Part shown: in pieces, positions 1 to 12,060 of the stretch
Position numbering within the stretch: the first letter of the stretch is position 1
How the letters are laid out: each line of letters opens with the position of its first letter
Assembly (NCBI GenBank): GCA_028554795.2
Contig: CM068830.1
Span: 48,374,227-48,438,226 of the forward strand
Direction: 5' to 3'
Length of the DNA: 64,000 bases
DNA from: Sinohyriopsis cumingii
Lineage: Eukaryota > Mollusca > Bivalvia > Unionida > Unionidae
Position numbers and translations under genes: made by a program
The notes under the pieces: model-generated
Database searches by the model: none
What the model was told of the DNA's origin: nothing
What the model saw: the letters and a program-made list of their open reading frames with translations, nothing else

Positions 1-1134
1 CTCCGCCAGGGTAGTAAATCTTTCTTACAGTGACTTATGACAGTAGACAAATGTACTACCGTTTAAATAGTGTGATTGAAGGCAAATATTGAATCCTAAT
101 TATATTATTCCACCTTTAATTACAAATATATGATCAGACACAAAAATCCTTGTATAAGACGAGTCTCGGTAAACACTCACCTCAAGTAGAAGTTGATGGT
201 GGGGACAAATTAAGAACATTCGCTATACGGATGTGTCACCTTTGCAGGAGATGGTCTGAAAATACCCATCCGCACATGAATTTGCTAGAATAACTATTAT
301 ATGATCAAAAAACAGCATTCAAAAAATGTAAACAAATTGTGTGAAAATAAATGCTTATCATTCTTGACGTATATACATGCGACAAGTGATTGGTACATAT
401 CAACAAATTCAGCCCAAATTGAAATTAAGTAACCGTGCCAAAAGTAGGTCAATATAACCAAAGTTTCAGGCTTGACAGAATCTTACATTTTCACGATGGA
501 TCTACTTCGCAAGCTGGCTGCTTTTCTGGGCGGAAATATTTTATTACGACTTAATATTAGTTTATAGCCAGTGCAATATCAAATAACTATCCTGTAACTG
601 CAACCATTACTCTGCAGCTAGTTCAGTTTCAGAAGCAATTACCAAAAACAAATATGCACGTTATCAAAAACACATCGTATTTATTTTTTTTGTTTGAATA
701 ATATTTTTGTCAAGAAAACATTTTAATGTATAATTTATAACAATACAGTCAAGATGGGGATTCAGTTGAAAGCTGAAAGCTTGTTAAAAACTGTTTCGCC
801 TATTATAGAGAAATTTTAACAATCAACAATTGTCTATCGATTTACAGTAGATAAATCATGTATGAAAGTATACTTGATCATTTCTAGTATATGTATTTGT
901 TTCAAAGATCATTTAATGGCATTAAGGATTGAACATACGTGTGTGGTTATGACATTTGTTTTAACTTTAAAAGCGTTTTGATAATTTTATGATGGTTTAC
1001 ACTGCCATAAATATTTGCCTATTAATTTCAGCAGAATACATCGGATATACAGATAATATCTTAATTGTAAGTCGAGTCGGTAATGTGTAGAGAACAAAAT
1101 GTTCAGAGTTGAAAAATTTTGACATTATAACATA
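1..1134. other. AT-rich non-coding stretch
   Basis: I see no coding frame with recognisable motifs and no clear repeat. It may include the 3' untranslated part of the LINE that follows on the minus strand. Confidence 0.5.
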
Positions 1135-1140
1135 AGGTGT

Positions 1141-1524
1141 TCAGCTGTTTCTTTCTACTTGTCCGCATGTGCAGTACCTATATGTAGAAATATGATTTAG
1201 GAATAAATCATTATTTAAGCTACTGCATTTGGTTCTCAATCGCGTATGCTGAACTTGATCCACTCGATCACAAACAAAATAATACGAACGAATTTTCCGA
1301 TTCAGGTAAGTTATAAAATTTTGAACGGATGGGTTACTAATTATTTCAATCGGCAACGTGTTCAAAAGTTGAAATGTTGAGGGCAGAAATGATTTTTGAG
1401 AAAGTGTCGTTCGGCATAAATGAGGTCGAATAGTATTCGATGATCGAGTGTTGTAAGTACCATTGTTAACTACAAGAGGCTGAATATTATCTTGTAAATA
1501 ATTTGGAGCAAAACCATGGCGCAT
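1141..1524 (-). pseudogene. LINE ORF2 C-terminal segment
   Basis: This uninterrupted 127-residue stretch has the conserved tail pattern of LINE ORF2 proteins: an Arg/Thr-rich strand, then FLPSTFQLLNTLP, then a TRLR/SSLN/DLF/NHI series and a final C-x-CG with a Glu. That series is the C-terminal cysteine-containing region seen in many Jockey/CR1-group elements. It lies downstream of the reverse transcriptase remnant on the same strand, in the expected order. Confidence 0.8.
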
Positions 1525-2036
1525 TTTAAAAAACTAAATTAATTTATGCTTATCGTGTCGATGACTCGGGCTAATTCCCACCCGGTTTCCTCATATCATA
1601 ATGCCCGAACCATACTCATGGTAACGCCAGTTACTATTCTCATAATCTCCAAATCTATTTTTCCAGTGATTCTTTTTCTTGCATATTATAATTATCCCAG
1701 GCACAATAAGCATAGTCAAACATGGAAGTAAAATAGATTATACAAAATCTTCCAAGGACAAGCTATCTAATCCATATTTCAGATTTTGCAAAATATTAAC
1801 TTTCGCCCAAGCCTTTTCAGACAAGTGTTGACATGAGCTTGCCATGCGGTATCACAAGGCCTAAGTATTTATGTTGGAATGTTTATTTAATATTTTTAAT
1901 GGACATCTACACATTATGATGGTTATTTGAATTTTGCCTTTCATTTTATGATCACTGATTCTCTCTTGTCTGGGTTAAAGGTCACTAGCCAAAAACGGGA
2001 CCATTCCTGTAATTTTTGAGTGTCAGAGTTTAGGAT

Positions 2037-3202
2037 TCAGCCAGCATCATTTGGATTTTCAACGATTATATATAGTGTAGTATCATCTGCAAATAGTCCT
2101 AGTGATGATTGTATATCATTTACAATATCATTCATATATACATCAAATAATAATGGTCCAAGAATCGGTCCTTGAGGGAATCTTGCCTTTATAGACTGAA
2201 AATCCAAGATTCGGGAATTCATGACAACACTTTGTTTTCTTAATGACAAGTAATGCTCTAACCACGACAATAAATACCTCAAACGCCGATCTTCTCACGT
2301 TTAACAAGTAATTTATAATTCCAAACACGATCAAACGCTTTGCTAATGTTAAAGGACACAGTTCTAACTTCCTTTCCATGGTCTAGAGCTAAACAAATCG
2401 TATTATTAATATCTAATAACTGATTTGTTGTAAAGTCACCGGATGTAAAGCCTGACTGATTAGGTAAAATCAGATTATGTTGAACAAAAAATTTTTAAAA
2501 AAATTGAAGACACATCTTTCAAACACCTTGCACAGAAGTCAAAAGAGTAATATTGGCGATAGTTTGAAATAGATGTTCTACATCTTTGGTATATACTGGG
2601 ACATTTGCTAGTTTCCAATAATCTAGAAATCTTGAGGTATTAAGAGAAATGTTAAAGCTCTGACACAGTGGATACTTAACAGAACATGAAATTGTCTTAA
2701 GTAACTTGGTATGCAGTAAGTCTGGAACACGCACCTTGGATTGATTTAAACCAATAATAACGCTGTATACGTCGTCTTTGCTAATGTTTATGCAAGAGAT
2801 AGCAGTGCACGGCAATTGATGTATGTATATTTCAGCAAGTTGACATTGTGTCGTATTATCAATTTGTATTCTTGACTGTTCGCAAAAGAAATCGTTAAAT
2901 ATTTTAGCTTTCCCTCACCAATCATCTGTTCCATTAGCCCGTTCGTAATCGTTGAACCACAAAATTTCTTCGTGGACTTGGATGTCTTTAACAAGTTTCC
3001 ACCACTCATTAGAAATACCTGAGCGATTTTTAATTTTGTCAGTCAACCGCTGATTGTGGAAATATTTAGATTGACGTATTTCAGTAATAATTTTATTTCG
3101 TTTTGATGTTGTGTAGTGAGTTTTGTATACGTTTTGCTCGATCGTAAGGCATACGGGGTGGGTCTTTAACACGTATAGAATTTTTTTTTTCGGGGGGGGC
3201 AC
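2037..3202 (-). pseudogene. LINE reverse transcriptase domain remnant
   Basis: Three minus-strand frames together carry the landmarks of a LINE reverse transcriptase. The linker (KIKNRSGISNEWWKLVKDI) is near 3040-2990. The finger segment with W-K-x-A-N-V-P-V and a degraded NYRPISLL region is near 2620-2530. The palm has an FPQGPILGPLLF block at about 2195-2150 and an LFADDTTLY block at about 2100-2060. The catalytic ADD is intact, but the frames are not continuous, so the gene is dead. A WLVTFNP motif near 2000-1975 is the usual follow-on to the palm. Confidence 0.88.
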
Positions 3203-3840
3203 AGTTTACGTATTGCATCACAAGGTAGACTTGACAATTTAGCAACGATGTCATTAATATCGTTCTTTTCAAATATGTCACCCCATAGAACATTCCGCAG
3301 AAGTGAATTTAATAAAATATCTGCTCCTTTATCATAAAACCATATCAATCTCTTAAAACACTCGAATTTCGGGGTAGTATATTGTAAGGTGGCATTTACC
3401 GGGCAATTGTATCTAAGTCCGTTAGAATGAAATGGATCAAGCACACCAGTATTAGATACAAATTTGGGGTTTGACACCAATATCACATCTATCAAAGTCT
3501 CTTAATACTCTGTAAAATGTGTCGTTTCTTGTATAATTTGCTGATGGTTAAAAGAGTGGCGAAGTTAAAGTATTTCGTTTGTAGGTACAAGAAAAGTTTC
3601 ATTACCCCCCCCCCCCCATAAGAACTAGGTAGTCTCGTTTAGTGATCTGGGCTCTCTCGATGCATAATTCAATACGATCTTAAATAGATCATTTACTGTT
3701 TGGTGATCTGTATAGCACTTCAGTCAGTACTTTCTTCCTGTTGAAAGTTATTTCTACCCAAATGTATTCTAGCGCCATAAATCAAAATCATGTTTCTTTT
3801 GACGTATATAGCTATCCCACCTCCGAGTAATTTAGGAAAG
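3166..3840 (-). pseudogene. LINE endonuclease (EEP) domain remnant
   Basis: At about 3792-3838 the minus strand reads a GGGIAIYVKRN segment, matching the glycine-rich strand of apurinic-type LINE endonucleases. Further on (3495-3380) a segment with IDVILVSNP is followed by an NCPV that aligns with the usual D-H-x-P/V catalytic end of the domain; the expected DH is degraded here. The stretch after it (WFYDKGADILLNSLL) is the typical start of the linker before the reverse transcriptase. Stops and frameshifts separate these pieces. The reading relies on motif order, not on an alignment. Confidence 0.75.
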
Positions 3841-4010
3841 TGTTTAAGGAATCAAAATTGTGATACTGAAATTTACACATACCCCGTCTTTAAATGCAAT
3901 GAGGTGAGATTCTAAAAGGAAAATCAATTCTATTTGATACTGAAATTCACACATATACCTATTGTATATGCAGGGAGATGAGATTCGAATGACAACATCA
4001 AATCTGTTAG

Positions 4011-6352
4011 ATTGTGATAAAGAATATTTACAATGTATAGCTTTATAATGCAGTGTGAAACATCAATGAAAAGAATGACATGAGTATTGAACAGCAAATA
4101 TACTTATCAAAATACAATGCATAAGGTGTCCTTCCTATTTCATTCATAAAGCGAAAATCTACCATTTGTACTTAAATTTATATCGTCAAACGTGTAAAAA
4201 TGAAAAGGGTTAGGAACTACACAGTTTGATCACGCAGCCAAAATTAGAAACAATGTGGGTTTTCCCCTTGCTAGGCTTGTTTTATTTTTAGAATTATAAG
4301 CTGTGATCCGAAGAATATCCAATCATTCTTGAGGAAACCGTTAACGCAAAATACAATAAATGTGACGATTTTGTGACAGAATATCCGCTAGAATAAAATA
4401 AATAGCAAATAAAATGATGAAAAGAAGCAGGACAGATTTCGTACTCATTGAATATTGACGCGTCTTATATTGTTTAGCATTTCATCGCTTGACTTATCGC
4501 CAGAGCAAATGTTGCCATCTAATCATTCTATGTGTCCAGCTTTCAGGGTTGTCAACCGTTTAAACTAATTGTCAACCAACATATTCAAACAGTCACGAAG
4601 AAAGCTAAGGAAAACTATCTATGCATAATTCGCAATTCTTTGTTGGAGATACATTTCTTTACTATATTCTTATCAATTTTCTACCCGAGAATGGACCTGA
4701 ATTGTACCCTCACATCCCACAAGTAGAAAAACAATATTGTCCTTTTCTGATTCCGTATTATAATACTCTCAAATGAGGCTGTAACTACTTCTTCCTGGAA
4801 GTTTCTTTGTTACAAATGAATAAGCGTAATTATCTATGCCTTAGTCTCACTTTACATATAAATGGAAATGAATAGCGTACTCTTTGATAAATCTGTACCA
4901 TCAAGTTCCAATAATTTGTTCAATCCCGCTGGAAATAACTGCCAATATAATGATGTTATTTCCGGGCCAAGTACCAATCGGAACCTCTCATAATATCCGG
5001 CCAGAAACAGTTAAAACACCATCAGATGGGCCTAGAATACAAACGTTCCTAGTTATTCAGTTGATGAAATCTTCCGTGTTGCAAGATTTGACAACTGCAC
5101 GATAATTTAAGTCACATATATGTGTCTGCTGCCCACGTGCGCCGAAGAACTCGTATTATTAACGTTGATAGAAGTGAAACTTGGTGAATGCGTTACACGT
5201 TCCATTCATCAAACTGATTTTCATGCCACAGACGCCCGCACATAACTTGCCTCCCACCCCTCTCCCTCCCCCACCCAGGGATTTCATCTTTAAACATGTT
5301 TTGGGTTTCATCTGTGAAACTTAATAGTTGACCACTACTTGTTTGCTACCCCCACCCCCTTCCTGGAAACATTTATGCGGGCGCCATTGATTCATGCACC
5401 TAAGACATACTGTGATATAAACTTTCCAAGTTATTCAGCTAGTGATATCTTCCGTGATGTGATCTATTATATGCACAATAGATGTAAAACACATGTATAG
5501 GTTGGAGCTAGCAGTATATATCTGCCTTTTTATGGCATTACTGGTGTCGGAGACGAACGTTGCTTGGCACTATTTGTGCCGTGTAATTAATAAATGTTGT
5601 CTCTTGAACTTTTCAAATAAAAACAGCGTAAAAACACCTTACAAAGTCAAGCTACTTTCCTTTTTCTTGAAGATCTAAGAATTTGCAAGACTTTTATTAG
5701 AACTAAACTGACAGAAAATAAAAAAAGATGTTTTTCACCATCTAAATGTAACAGACATAGGTACTCCCAATATACAAATGTTAGAGAAAGTACTTTTTTT
5801 TAGTAGTACCAATACAAAAGAAGAAATTTCTCTACGTTATAACACTGACTGAGTACCAACTTGTGTGATTTATTTGATAACCTGTAAAAACAATGTAACA
5901 TGTAATATGTTGGACAAACACTTCAACAAGTTTTTAAGGGAATGGATAATTATCGCTTTCATGTAAAAAAATATTTATGGATCCTCGTTTCTCCTGCAAT
6001 GTTTCAATACATTTTGATACAAATAATCACACTTTGTGCGATTTTTCTTTCATGCCAGTCAATTTTGTGCACGGAGAGATGAATAGACTGATTAAAGAAA
6101 GTTACTGAATTCATAGGTTACATACTTTGTATCCCAATGGCCTTAATACCAAGGCATTGTATAAAGTTGTATAAAAATTGTAATAAATGAATGGATATGT
6201 AGTATATCCTTTATAAATATATAATTTTAAGTATGATTGTCTCTGCATTATTATTTCACTGATTCAGTTTGCATTGGAGACTCATGAATCTTTTGTATCT
6301 ATTTGATTTTCGTAATACATATAAATTTGTTATGATAATGCATATCATTTAT

Positions 6353-6355
<3 letters not shown>
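4011..6355. other. Non-coding stretch
   Basis: Only short open frames without recognisable motifs are present. Pyrimidine-rich runs occur near 5250-5280 and 5350. The sequence near 6140-6190, ending in AATAAATGAATGG, resembles a retroelement 3' tail but is too short to assign. Confidence 0.4.

Positions 6356-6356
<1 letters not shown>

Positions 6357-6421
<65 letters not shown>
6357..6421. repeat. (TA)n microsatellite
   Basis: More than 30 uninterrupted TA dinucleotides. A short Ile/Tyr open frame across it is an artefact of the repeat. Confidence 0.97.
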
Positions 6422-6426
<5 letters not shown>

Positions 6427-7678
6427 AAGAAAGAATACAATCTTCAAGATGAACTGTTATTAATGCATGGAAAGATCACAGCAAACGTATTTATGAATAA
6501 AGTTACTTTTTCATGAAGTAATAAAAAATAATCTTCATGAAAATTATAATTTTGTTCACGAAAACGTTATGTGAATACGCTGATGCAACTTTCTCACGAA
6601 AAGAAAAATGCATTATTCAGAAAGAATGTTACTTTGTTTACGACAAAAGGCGTCAGTATATGTCCAAAGAAGTGTGAACATTGCTCTTGATGAAAAAAAA
6701 AAACGTAATCTTACTGAAGAATGTCACTTTCTTAAAGAAAAATAGTGGCTTTACAGGCCGATGCAAGCACTGCAATAAATAGTTTTATTTTTCTGACTTT
6801 CTTTGTTAACAGTGGAATTTTTAATATGTGTCATTATTCTTGATATAACATTTTTGTTAATAAAGAACAATCTTCATGAAGACGGGCGATTTTTCCGAGC
6901 AGAGACCTATTTGAACAAACGTGTTTTTTGAATAAATCGCCTCAATTTGTACATTTACAGCCAGGGCACACGTTTTTAGGGGAAAGAATGACCAGACAAT
7001 AATTAATGAAAGTTATCTTTCTTTCTACGAAAATGATACTTTTGAATGGAAGTTTTTCTAAAAAAAATTCACTATTTTAATGATTTGAACGGCCATTGAT
7101 GCAGTCTTCAATTTGTATCTAATTAGTATTGCTTTAATACATTAAAATTTAAGTTAGTCAATAAATTCATTCATTCATTCATTTTTCACTGATTGCAAAA
7201 TCTTTTCCAATAGAAGTCGTTTGTTTTCTTTTAGTCTTTAATGAACATGAATATATGCTTACCTTAATTTTTTTTCGTTATTCCTTTTTTTCACTAAGAT
7301 TTTCAAGAAAAACTATGCGAGTGACCACTCGGACTGCAGTGATGCCGCTTTATACCTTGCCTGTACATCAGAACTTGAGAATAAAAATAGAAGGGGAATT
7401 TCCGCATCAACCCTATAATTAGCGTTCTTTGTTCACGTGCTCTTTCGTACGTAGACCATTGGACCGATCATAGTATGCATACATTATTTATTTTCATGTT
7501 CAGATTTCCACTTGTTTTCTAAAATAACCGGTATACGCATGCGCACTCATGTTCGAAGACTGCATAGACTGAAAATTACATACGCAAGCAGTCTCTTCTA
7601 AGAAAACATTTTCCCTTTTCTCCGAATTGTGTTCCTATCTATTACCTATCTATTTTATTGAAAGGAAATAGGTATGTC
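6422..7678. other. Non-coding flank left of the Polinton
   Basis: No gene is visible. Between 6480 and 6900 there are loose repeats of GAAAGAATGT(T/C)ACTTT-like phrases. A run of ATTC units at about 7164-7184, after an AATAAATTC, looks like the 3' tail of a decayed LINE or SINE. The last six bases (7673-7678, TATGTC) are the left target duplication of the Polinton. Confidence 0.5.
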
Positions 7679-8440
7679 AGTACTGAATGGGGGCACCCTC
7701 GGGACAATGGGACTTCTATATTAAATTTGGTCGTTTGCACTCTGGAGACAATGGGAATTTAACATGAGGAACTTAATGGGCCACGTTAGGGACAATGGGA
7801 CTTTAACGTTAAAAAATTGATATTTCAAAATTGGCGACAATGGGAATTGAACCTGGGAATTTAATGGGCCATTTTAGCGACAATGGGACCTTAGAGTTAT
7901 AAATGGGTATATCAAAATTGGCGACAATGGGGATTTAACATGGGGAAATTTAACATGGACTGAATGGGGAATTGAACATAGCGACAAGGGATTTGGACAC
8001 TCTAAGGACAATGGGGATTTCTATGTTAAAAAAGGGTCCCGGCACTTTGGCGTCAAGGGGAATTTAACATGGGAAATTTTAACATGCGTGGGCCTGTTTA
8101 GCGTCAAGGGATTGCGACTGTATAGGGTCAAAAGGGAATTAAACATATGGGATGTATAGCGACAATGTAAATCCCAGTCAAAAATGTCGTGGGCAACTGT
8201 CGACAAAGGGAATTTAACATGGGGAAATATTGGGCCTGTCTGGCGACAAAATATTTTGGGTCTGTTAGCGTCAAGGGGAACTGAACATAGGAACGTGTAG
8301 CGACAATGGATTGGGACTGTATAAGGACAATAGGAATGGAACAGGTGGGGTGACGTCAAGGCACTGACATTGGCAAAAATGTTGCAAGTGGTTGACGTCA
8401 ATCGGGCAAAAGAGTGACAGCGTAAAAATATCTAGAACAC
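7679..8440. repeat. Outer terminal repeat: degenerate GACAATGGG array
   Basis: The outermost 760 bases are an irregular array of short phrases such as GCGACAATGGG, AATTTAACATGGGGAA and TTAATGGGCC, spaced about 30-70 bases apart. The same array in inverse orientation fills 29225-30272 of the right arm. Open frames on it are artefacts of the repeat. Confidence 0.85.
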
Positions 8441-8699
8441 CTGGTGGGGCGGGACATATAACTTTATAGACATAGAATCACCTGCCAAACAATCCATAGT
8501 GATGAGAGTGCTAATCTAAAATAATTTTTTTTTTACAAAACAACACTCATACTAACAAAATCCACGTTATTTACTATAAATACATTGTGAAGAAGGAATT
8601 TTTTTTTATCTACAGTACACACCATTACCTACAATCGCCTCAGCAAAAAAGTGGATATAGTCACACTACTCCACATTCACACAACCATTTATTGAGCAG

Positions 8700-9112
8700 G
8701 AACAAGGGGGTTTTTTTTGTTAAGGGAAAGAAAGAAACACAAACACATACAAACGTACGCGCACACACAAACAAAATCACACACAAACGAACGCGTGCAT
8801 ACAAAAACACATACATACACACATACAATTTTTTCTTAAGGGATAAGCTTTTTGTTAAAGAAAGAAACAAACACAAAAAGACACAAACGTACGCGCGCAC
8901 ACAAGCGAATGCGTGCGTACAAAAACATACATATACACACTATTTTTTGTGTTTAGGGACAAATGTTTATTGTTAAGAAAACACACACACACACACACAC
9001 ATACGCGCGCACACAGGCACACAAAAAAGAAAAACACATACACACACAAACACTATTTTTTGTATTTAAGGACAAGTGTTTTTGCTAAGGAAAAAAATAC
9101 ACATACACGCAT
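8700..9112. repeat. CA-rich minisatellite inside the left arm
   Basis: About four units of 113-136 bp. Each unit carries a GTTAAGGGA/GTTTAGGGACAA core followed by AAAGAAAGAAACACAAACAC and CGTACGCGCGCACAC runs. Core phrases recur near 8718, 8854, 8970 and 9083. The inverse version lies at 28400-28870. The His/Thr- and Cys/Val-rich open frames here are repeat artefacts. Confidence 0.8.
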
Positions 9113-9183
9113 ACTCCGTGATTTAGACTTATAAAGTGGAGCGTTCGTCATTCGCACCATTCAACATTGAATAATCTAAGAAG

Positions 9184-9545
9184 ATGGCTTCTAACACAAT
9201 GGATAAAATGAAGACATTGCAAGAGGCAGTAGATGACCTAGGCATTGTGGAAGAATTTATGATGAGATTATAGTATGGAGCTTATATCCTTCACGGGTTA
9301 AAAATGGAAATAAAGTATTTGAAGAAGACGAAGGAAAGACTTAGAGAGTTGATAAAGAGGATAAAGAGAGAATGAGACAATGGAGCGACAAATTGGGAAA
9401 AGAAGATGAAAATGAGAAGAGGAAACAAGAAGAGGAAGTGAGAGAGGAGAATGAAAAGGAGGAGAAGAAAAAGAAGAATCTAGTACAAAAACATAAATTG
9501 GTGGAGGAGAAGAAGAAATTAGAAAAGAAGAAGAAACCCAAAGGC
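9184..9545 (+). pseudogene. Lys/Glu-rich coiled-coil protein remnant in the left arm
   Basis: From an ATG at 9184 the frame reads 29 codons to a stop at 9271, resumes in the same frame after that stop, then shifts by one base near 9360. It continues as a strongly charged helix rich in Lys and Glu (EEEVREENEKEEKKKKN and similar) until about 9541. Composition and heptad-like spacing suggest a coiled coil. No family is recognised and no counterpart is seen in the right arm, so it belongs to sequence unique to the expanded left arm. Confidence 0.4.
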
Positions 9546-9629
9546 CATTGTCAGGACCACTCCATTGCCTCGAAAAGATTTACTCTCTTTCCATGTTTGT
9601 GAACTTGTTTGCTTGCTTGTTTGTTTCTT

Positions 9630-10170
9630 TGTCTATGTCGATAAAGTTATATGTCCCGCTCTGCCAGTCGTTATATAAAGTTATGTCCCGCTCCGCAATA
9701 CGTTATCTAAAGTTATATGTCCCACTTCGTCATGTGTTAGATGAAGTTGTATGACCCGCCCAGCTAGGCGTTATATTTTTTTCGCTGTCACTGTTCCACC
9801 CGATTTAGGTCAGCCACTTGCAAAATTGTTGCCAGTGTCCAGTGCCGTGACGCCATCATTCCTCCGTTTGAGTTATGTTGGTGCATTTGTTAATTTGTCT
9901 GTGTCTATAAAGTTTTATGCCCCGCCCCGCCAGGCGATATTTTTTTTTTTTGTTTGTATGAACGGTACGGATGCCCGCCCCGTTAGGCGATGTTTGTGTT
10001 TGTTGGTCAGTACCGCGCGGAAGTTCGTTCCCGCCCCGCCAAGCGTTATAGCATTTTTTTGCCCCCGCTGTCACTGTTTGGCCCGATTGAGGTCAGCCAC
10101 TTTCAAATTTGTTGCCCAATGTCCTGTTCCGTGACGTCATCATTCCTATTGACCCTATGCAAACCCAACC
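9630..10170 (+). repeat. Two extra copies of an arm segment, in right-arm orientation
   Basis: Two tandem copies (about 9640-9865 and 9900-10170) match 29095-29250 of the right arm in the same orientation. They share ATAAAGTTATATGTCCCGC, a (C/G)AGGCGTTATA phrase, CGCTGTCACTG, GGTCAGCCACTTGCAA and CCGTGACG(T/C)CA. The short TGTCCCGCCCCGCCAGGCGTTATA phrase is itself reiterated several times. They are inverted relative to the arm's own copy at about 8330-8470. Confidence 0.75.
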
Positions 10171-10243
10171 TATATTTAACTTACCACCTTACAACAAACG
10201 TAAGTGTCGTGATATTTTTTAAAAGTAGGAATAGCATAGTCTC

Positions 10244-10245
10244 AT

Positions 10246-10280
<35 letters not shown>
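10244..10280. repeat. (CT)n microsatellite
   Basis: Uninterrupted CT run. Confidence 0.95.
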
Positions 10281-10282
<2 letters not shown>

Positions 10283-11760
10283 CGTAATAAGTTTGATTGA
10301 AATCCTAATGGTATCTGTTACTGTTTTCGGAAACCTCTCCAAAAATGTGATCAGTAGTTACATGTATCATAATTATGTGAACTGTTCCGTTTGTCCTGTA
10401 ATTTTTTTTCCCCAAACACTTACACCCCCTAAAAATTTTAGAGCGTTTTCTTTCCATAAGTATATCGTGGAATTCTATAAAATCTTGAATTTACTTGAAC
10501 TTGCACACATCAGGTATCCTATTTGGCACTGCCATATATCACGGGAAAAAATTCTAACATTAGATCCACCGTTTTACAGAAAGAAAGTAAACACAGGGCT
10601 TTTCAACAATAACACGAGTTTCACTGCACTCTAAGACCCTCGCTATGGTAAACTCTCATTCTAAAACCAAAAAATGCGTTCAAAAAATGTAATAATGTTT
10701 GTCTTTTTTTTTCTTTTCTCTCAGTTCCTTAAGAGTGCAGTAGAACCAGGCTTTGTTTTGGTGATGTCCTTAGTTTTGCTGGAAACTTTGCCACATTGTT
10801 TGTAGCGTGTGCTGCCAAGTATGACATATCCTAAATTGGGATATTCAACAAATATTATGGTAGTATAAAAACAATTATCTATGAACATTTCTCACATAGA
10901 ATATATCGTTGTCTTAATTATCATTGTCCTGAAATAACTTTAAAAAATAAAAGAACCAAAAAATGGTGTCCTACATTTTCGTCTTTTTCGGTTCTTTCTT
11001 TCTCTCTGCAATGAAACGTTAAGTCTGTCTGTCCATCTCTCAAATCTCTGTTCCCCGTTCTACTGTCACCCAATGCAGTTATACGTGTAATGTATGTGTG
11101 TGTGTTAGCTTTCGTTTGTACCAAAATTTCATCTGAACATTACATACAAAGACATATTAACCATTGATTTAGACCGTTTTATTTCTCCGCGTAGGTGTAT
11201 GTCATCGTTCTCAATTTTTTCCTTCAAGTCACTTTTGGGCTGCTAGGTTGTAAAACATAATCTTCATGAGGCACCAAACGAATTTCTTTCTTCAATGGTC
11301 TTGTTGATTGCGTCATCTTGTCAAATTTACCTAAATTTTGTCTCTCTCAACTTCTCAGTCTTTCTCTCTGCAGTGAAAAAAAAAAGTGTTGAATATGAGG
11401 TAATCATATCCTCTTCAAGATCGCTATCACAAACTTCTACTAACACATTTGGAAAATACTGTGTGACACGGATCGCTATTGTCGCTTGGTGTCGACTTTC
11501 TCCTTGAAAAGGTATCATTGTTCATCTTGATTATAAACTTTAATTTGACTAAGTTTTACACACTTCATGAACTCTTTACATTTCACATTGTTGGTGTAAG
11601 CCTTCGTTTTCAATTTTCTGTAAGTGCGTTTTTGAGTCTCTCAAATGTGACAATACTTTTAGGGAGATGAACGAATTTCTTTGGGGCTGAATCAGGACTC
11701 TCATGGTTTTGTAGCCTCACTCATGTCGTCTTCGGAATCACTGACATATTTGAGCTAACA
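10281..11760. other. Expanded left arm, no gene seen
   Basis: This is part of the sequence present in the left arm but absent from the right arm. Only short open frames without recognisable motifs occur. Confidence 0.4.
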
Positions 11761-11779
11761 GTTCGACTCGCGTGTGGGG

Positions 11780-12018
11780 TGATGGATGATATAGATGGTG
11801 TGATGAATATTATTTTTTTAGTGTAAAGGATAGTATAATTTGTGAGATTTTATCTCCTTCTTTTACATTTTAAGCTACAAGAGGGCGTTTGTATAGTGAG
11901 TATGATATAATGGATGGTATAGTGGATGTAATCAATAGTATCTTTATGGTGTAAGGGATATTCTATTTTGTGAAATTTCATCTTATTCATTTGCATTCTA
12001 AGCTAACACATGACGTTT

Positions 12019-12060
<42 letters not shown>

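Larger units (their letters stand above)
1135..4010 (-). mobile_element. Decayed non-LTR retrotransposon (LINE), minus strand
   Basis: Read on the minus strand, successive fragments give the order endonuclease, linker, reverse transcriptase, C-terminal tail, which is that of an EEP-endonuclease LINE ORF2. The frame changes several times and stops are scattered, so it cannot make a full protein. The 5' end is not sharp: the first recognisable endonuclease motif is near 3835, and an imperfect 74-bp duplication (units starting near 3861 and 3935) lies at that end. The C-terminal fragment ends near 1141. No target duplication was found. The clade is not certain; Jockey/CR1-group elements are the best guess. 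Confidence 0.85.

Noticed and set aside
8021..8401. 126-residue minus-strand open frame
   Set aside because: It lies on the reiterated terminal array of the Polinton and has a low-complexity repeated reading; a matching artefact exists in the right arm (29364-29612).
8587..9134. Several open frames of 64-129 residues on both strands
   Set aside because: They are His/Thr- or Cys/Val-rich translations of the CA-rich minisatellite, not genes.
9341..9541. Phe/Ser-rich minus-strand frame
   Set aside because: Antisense of the Lys/Glu-rich coiled-coil frame.
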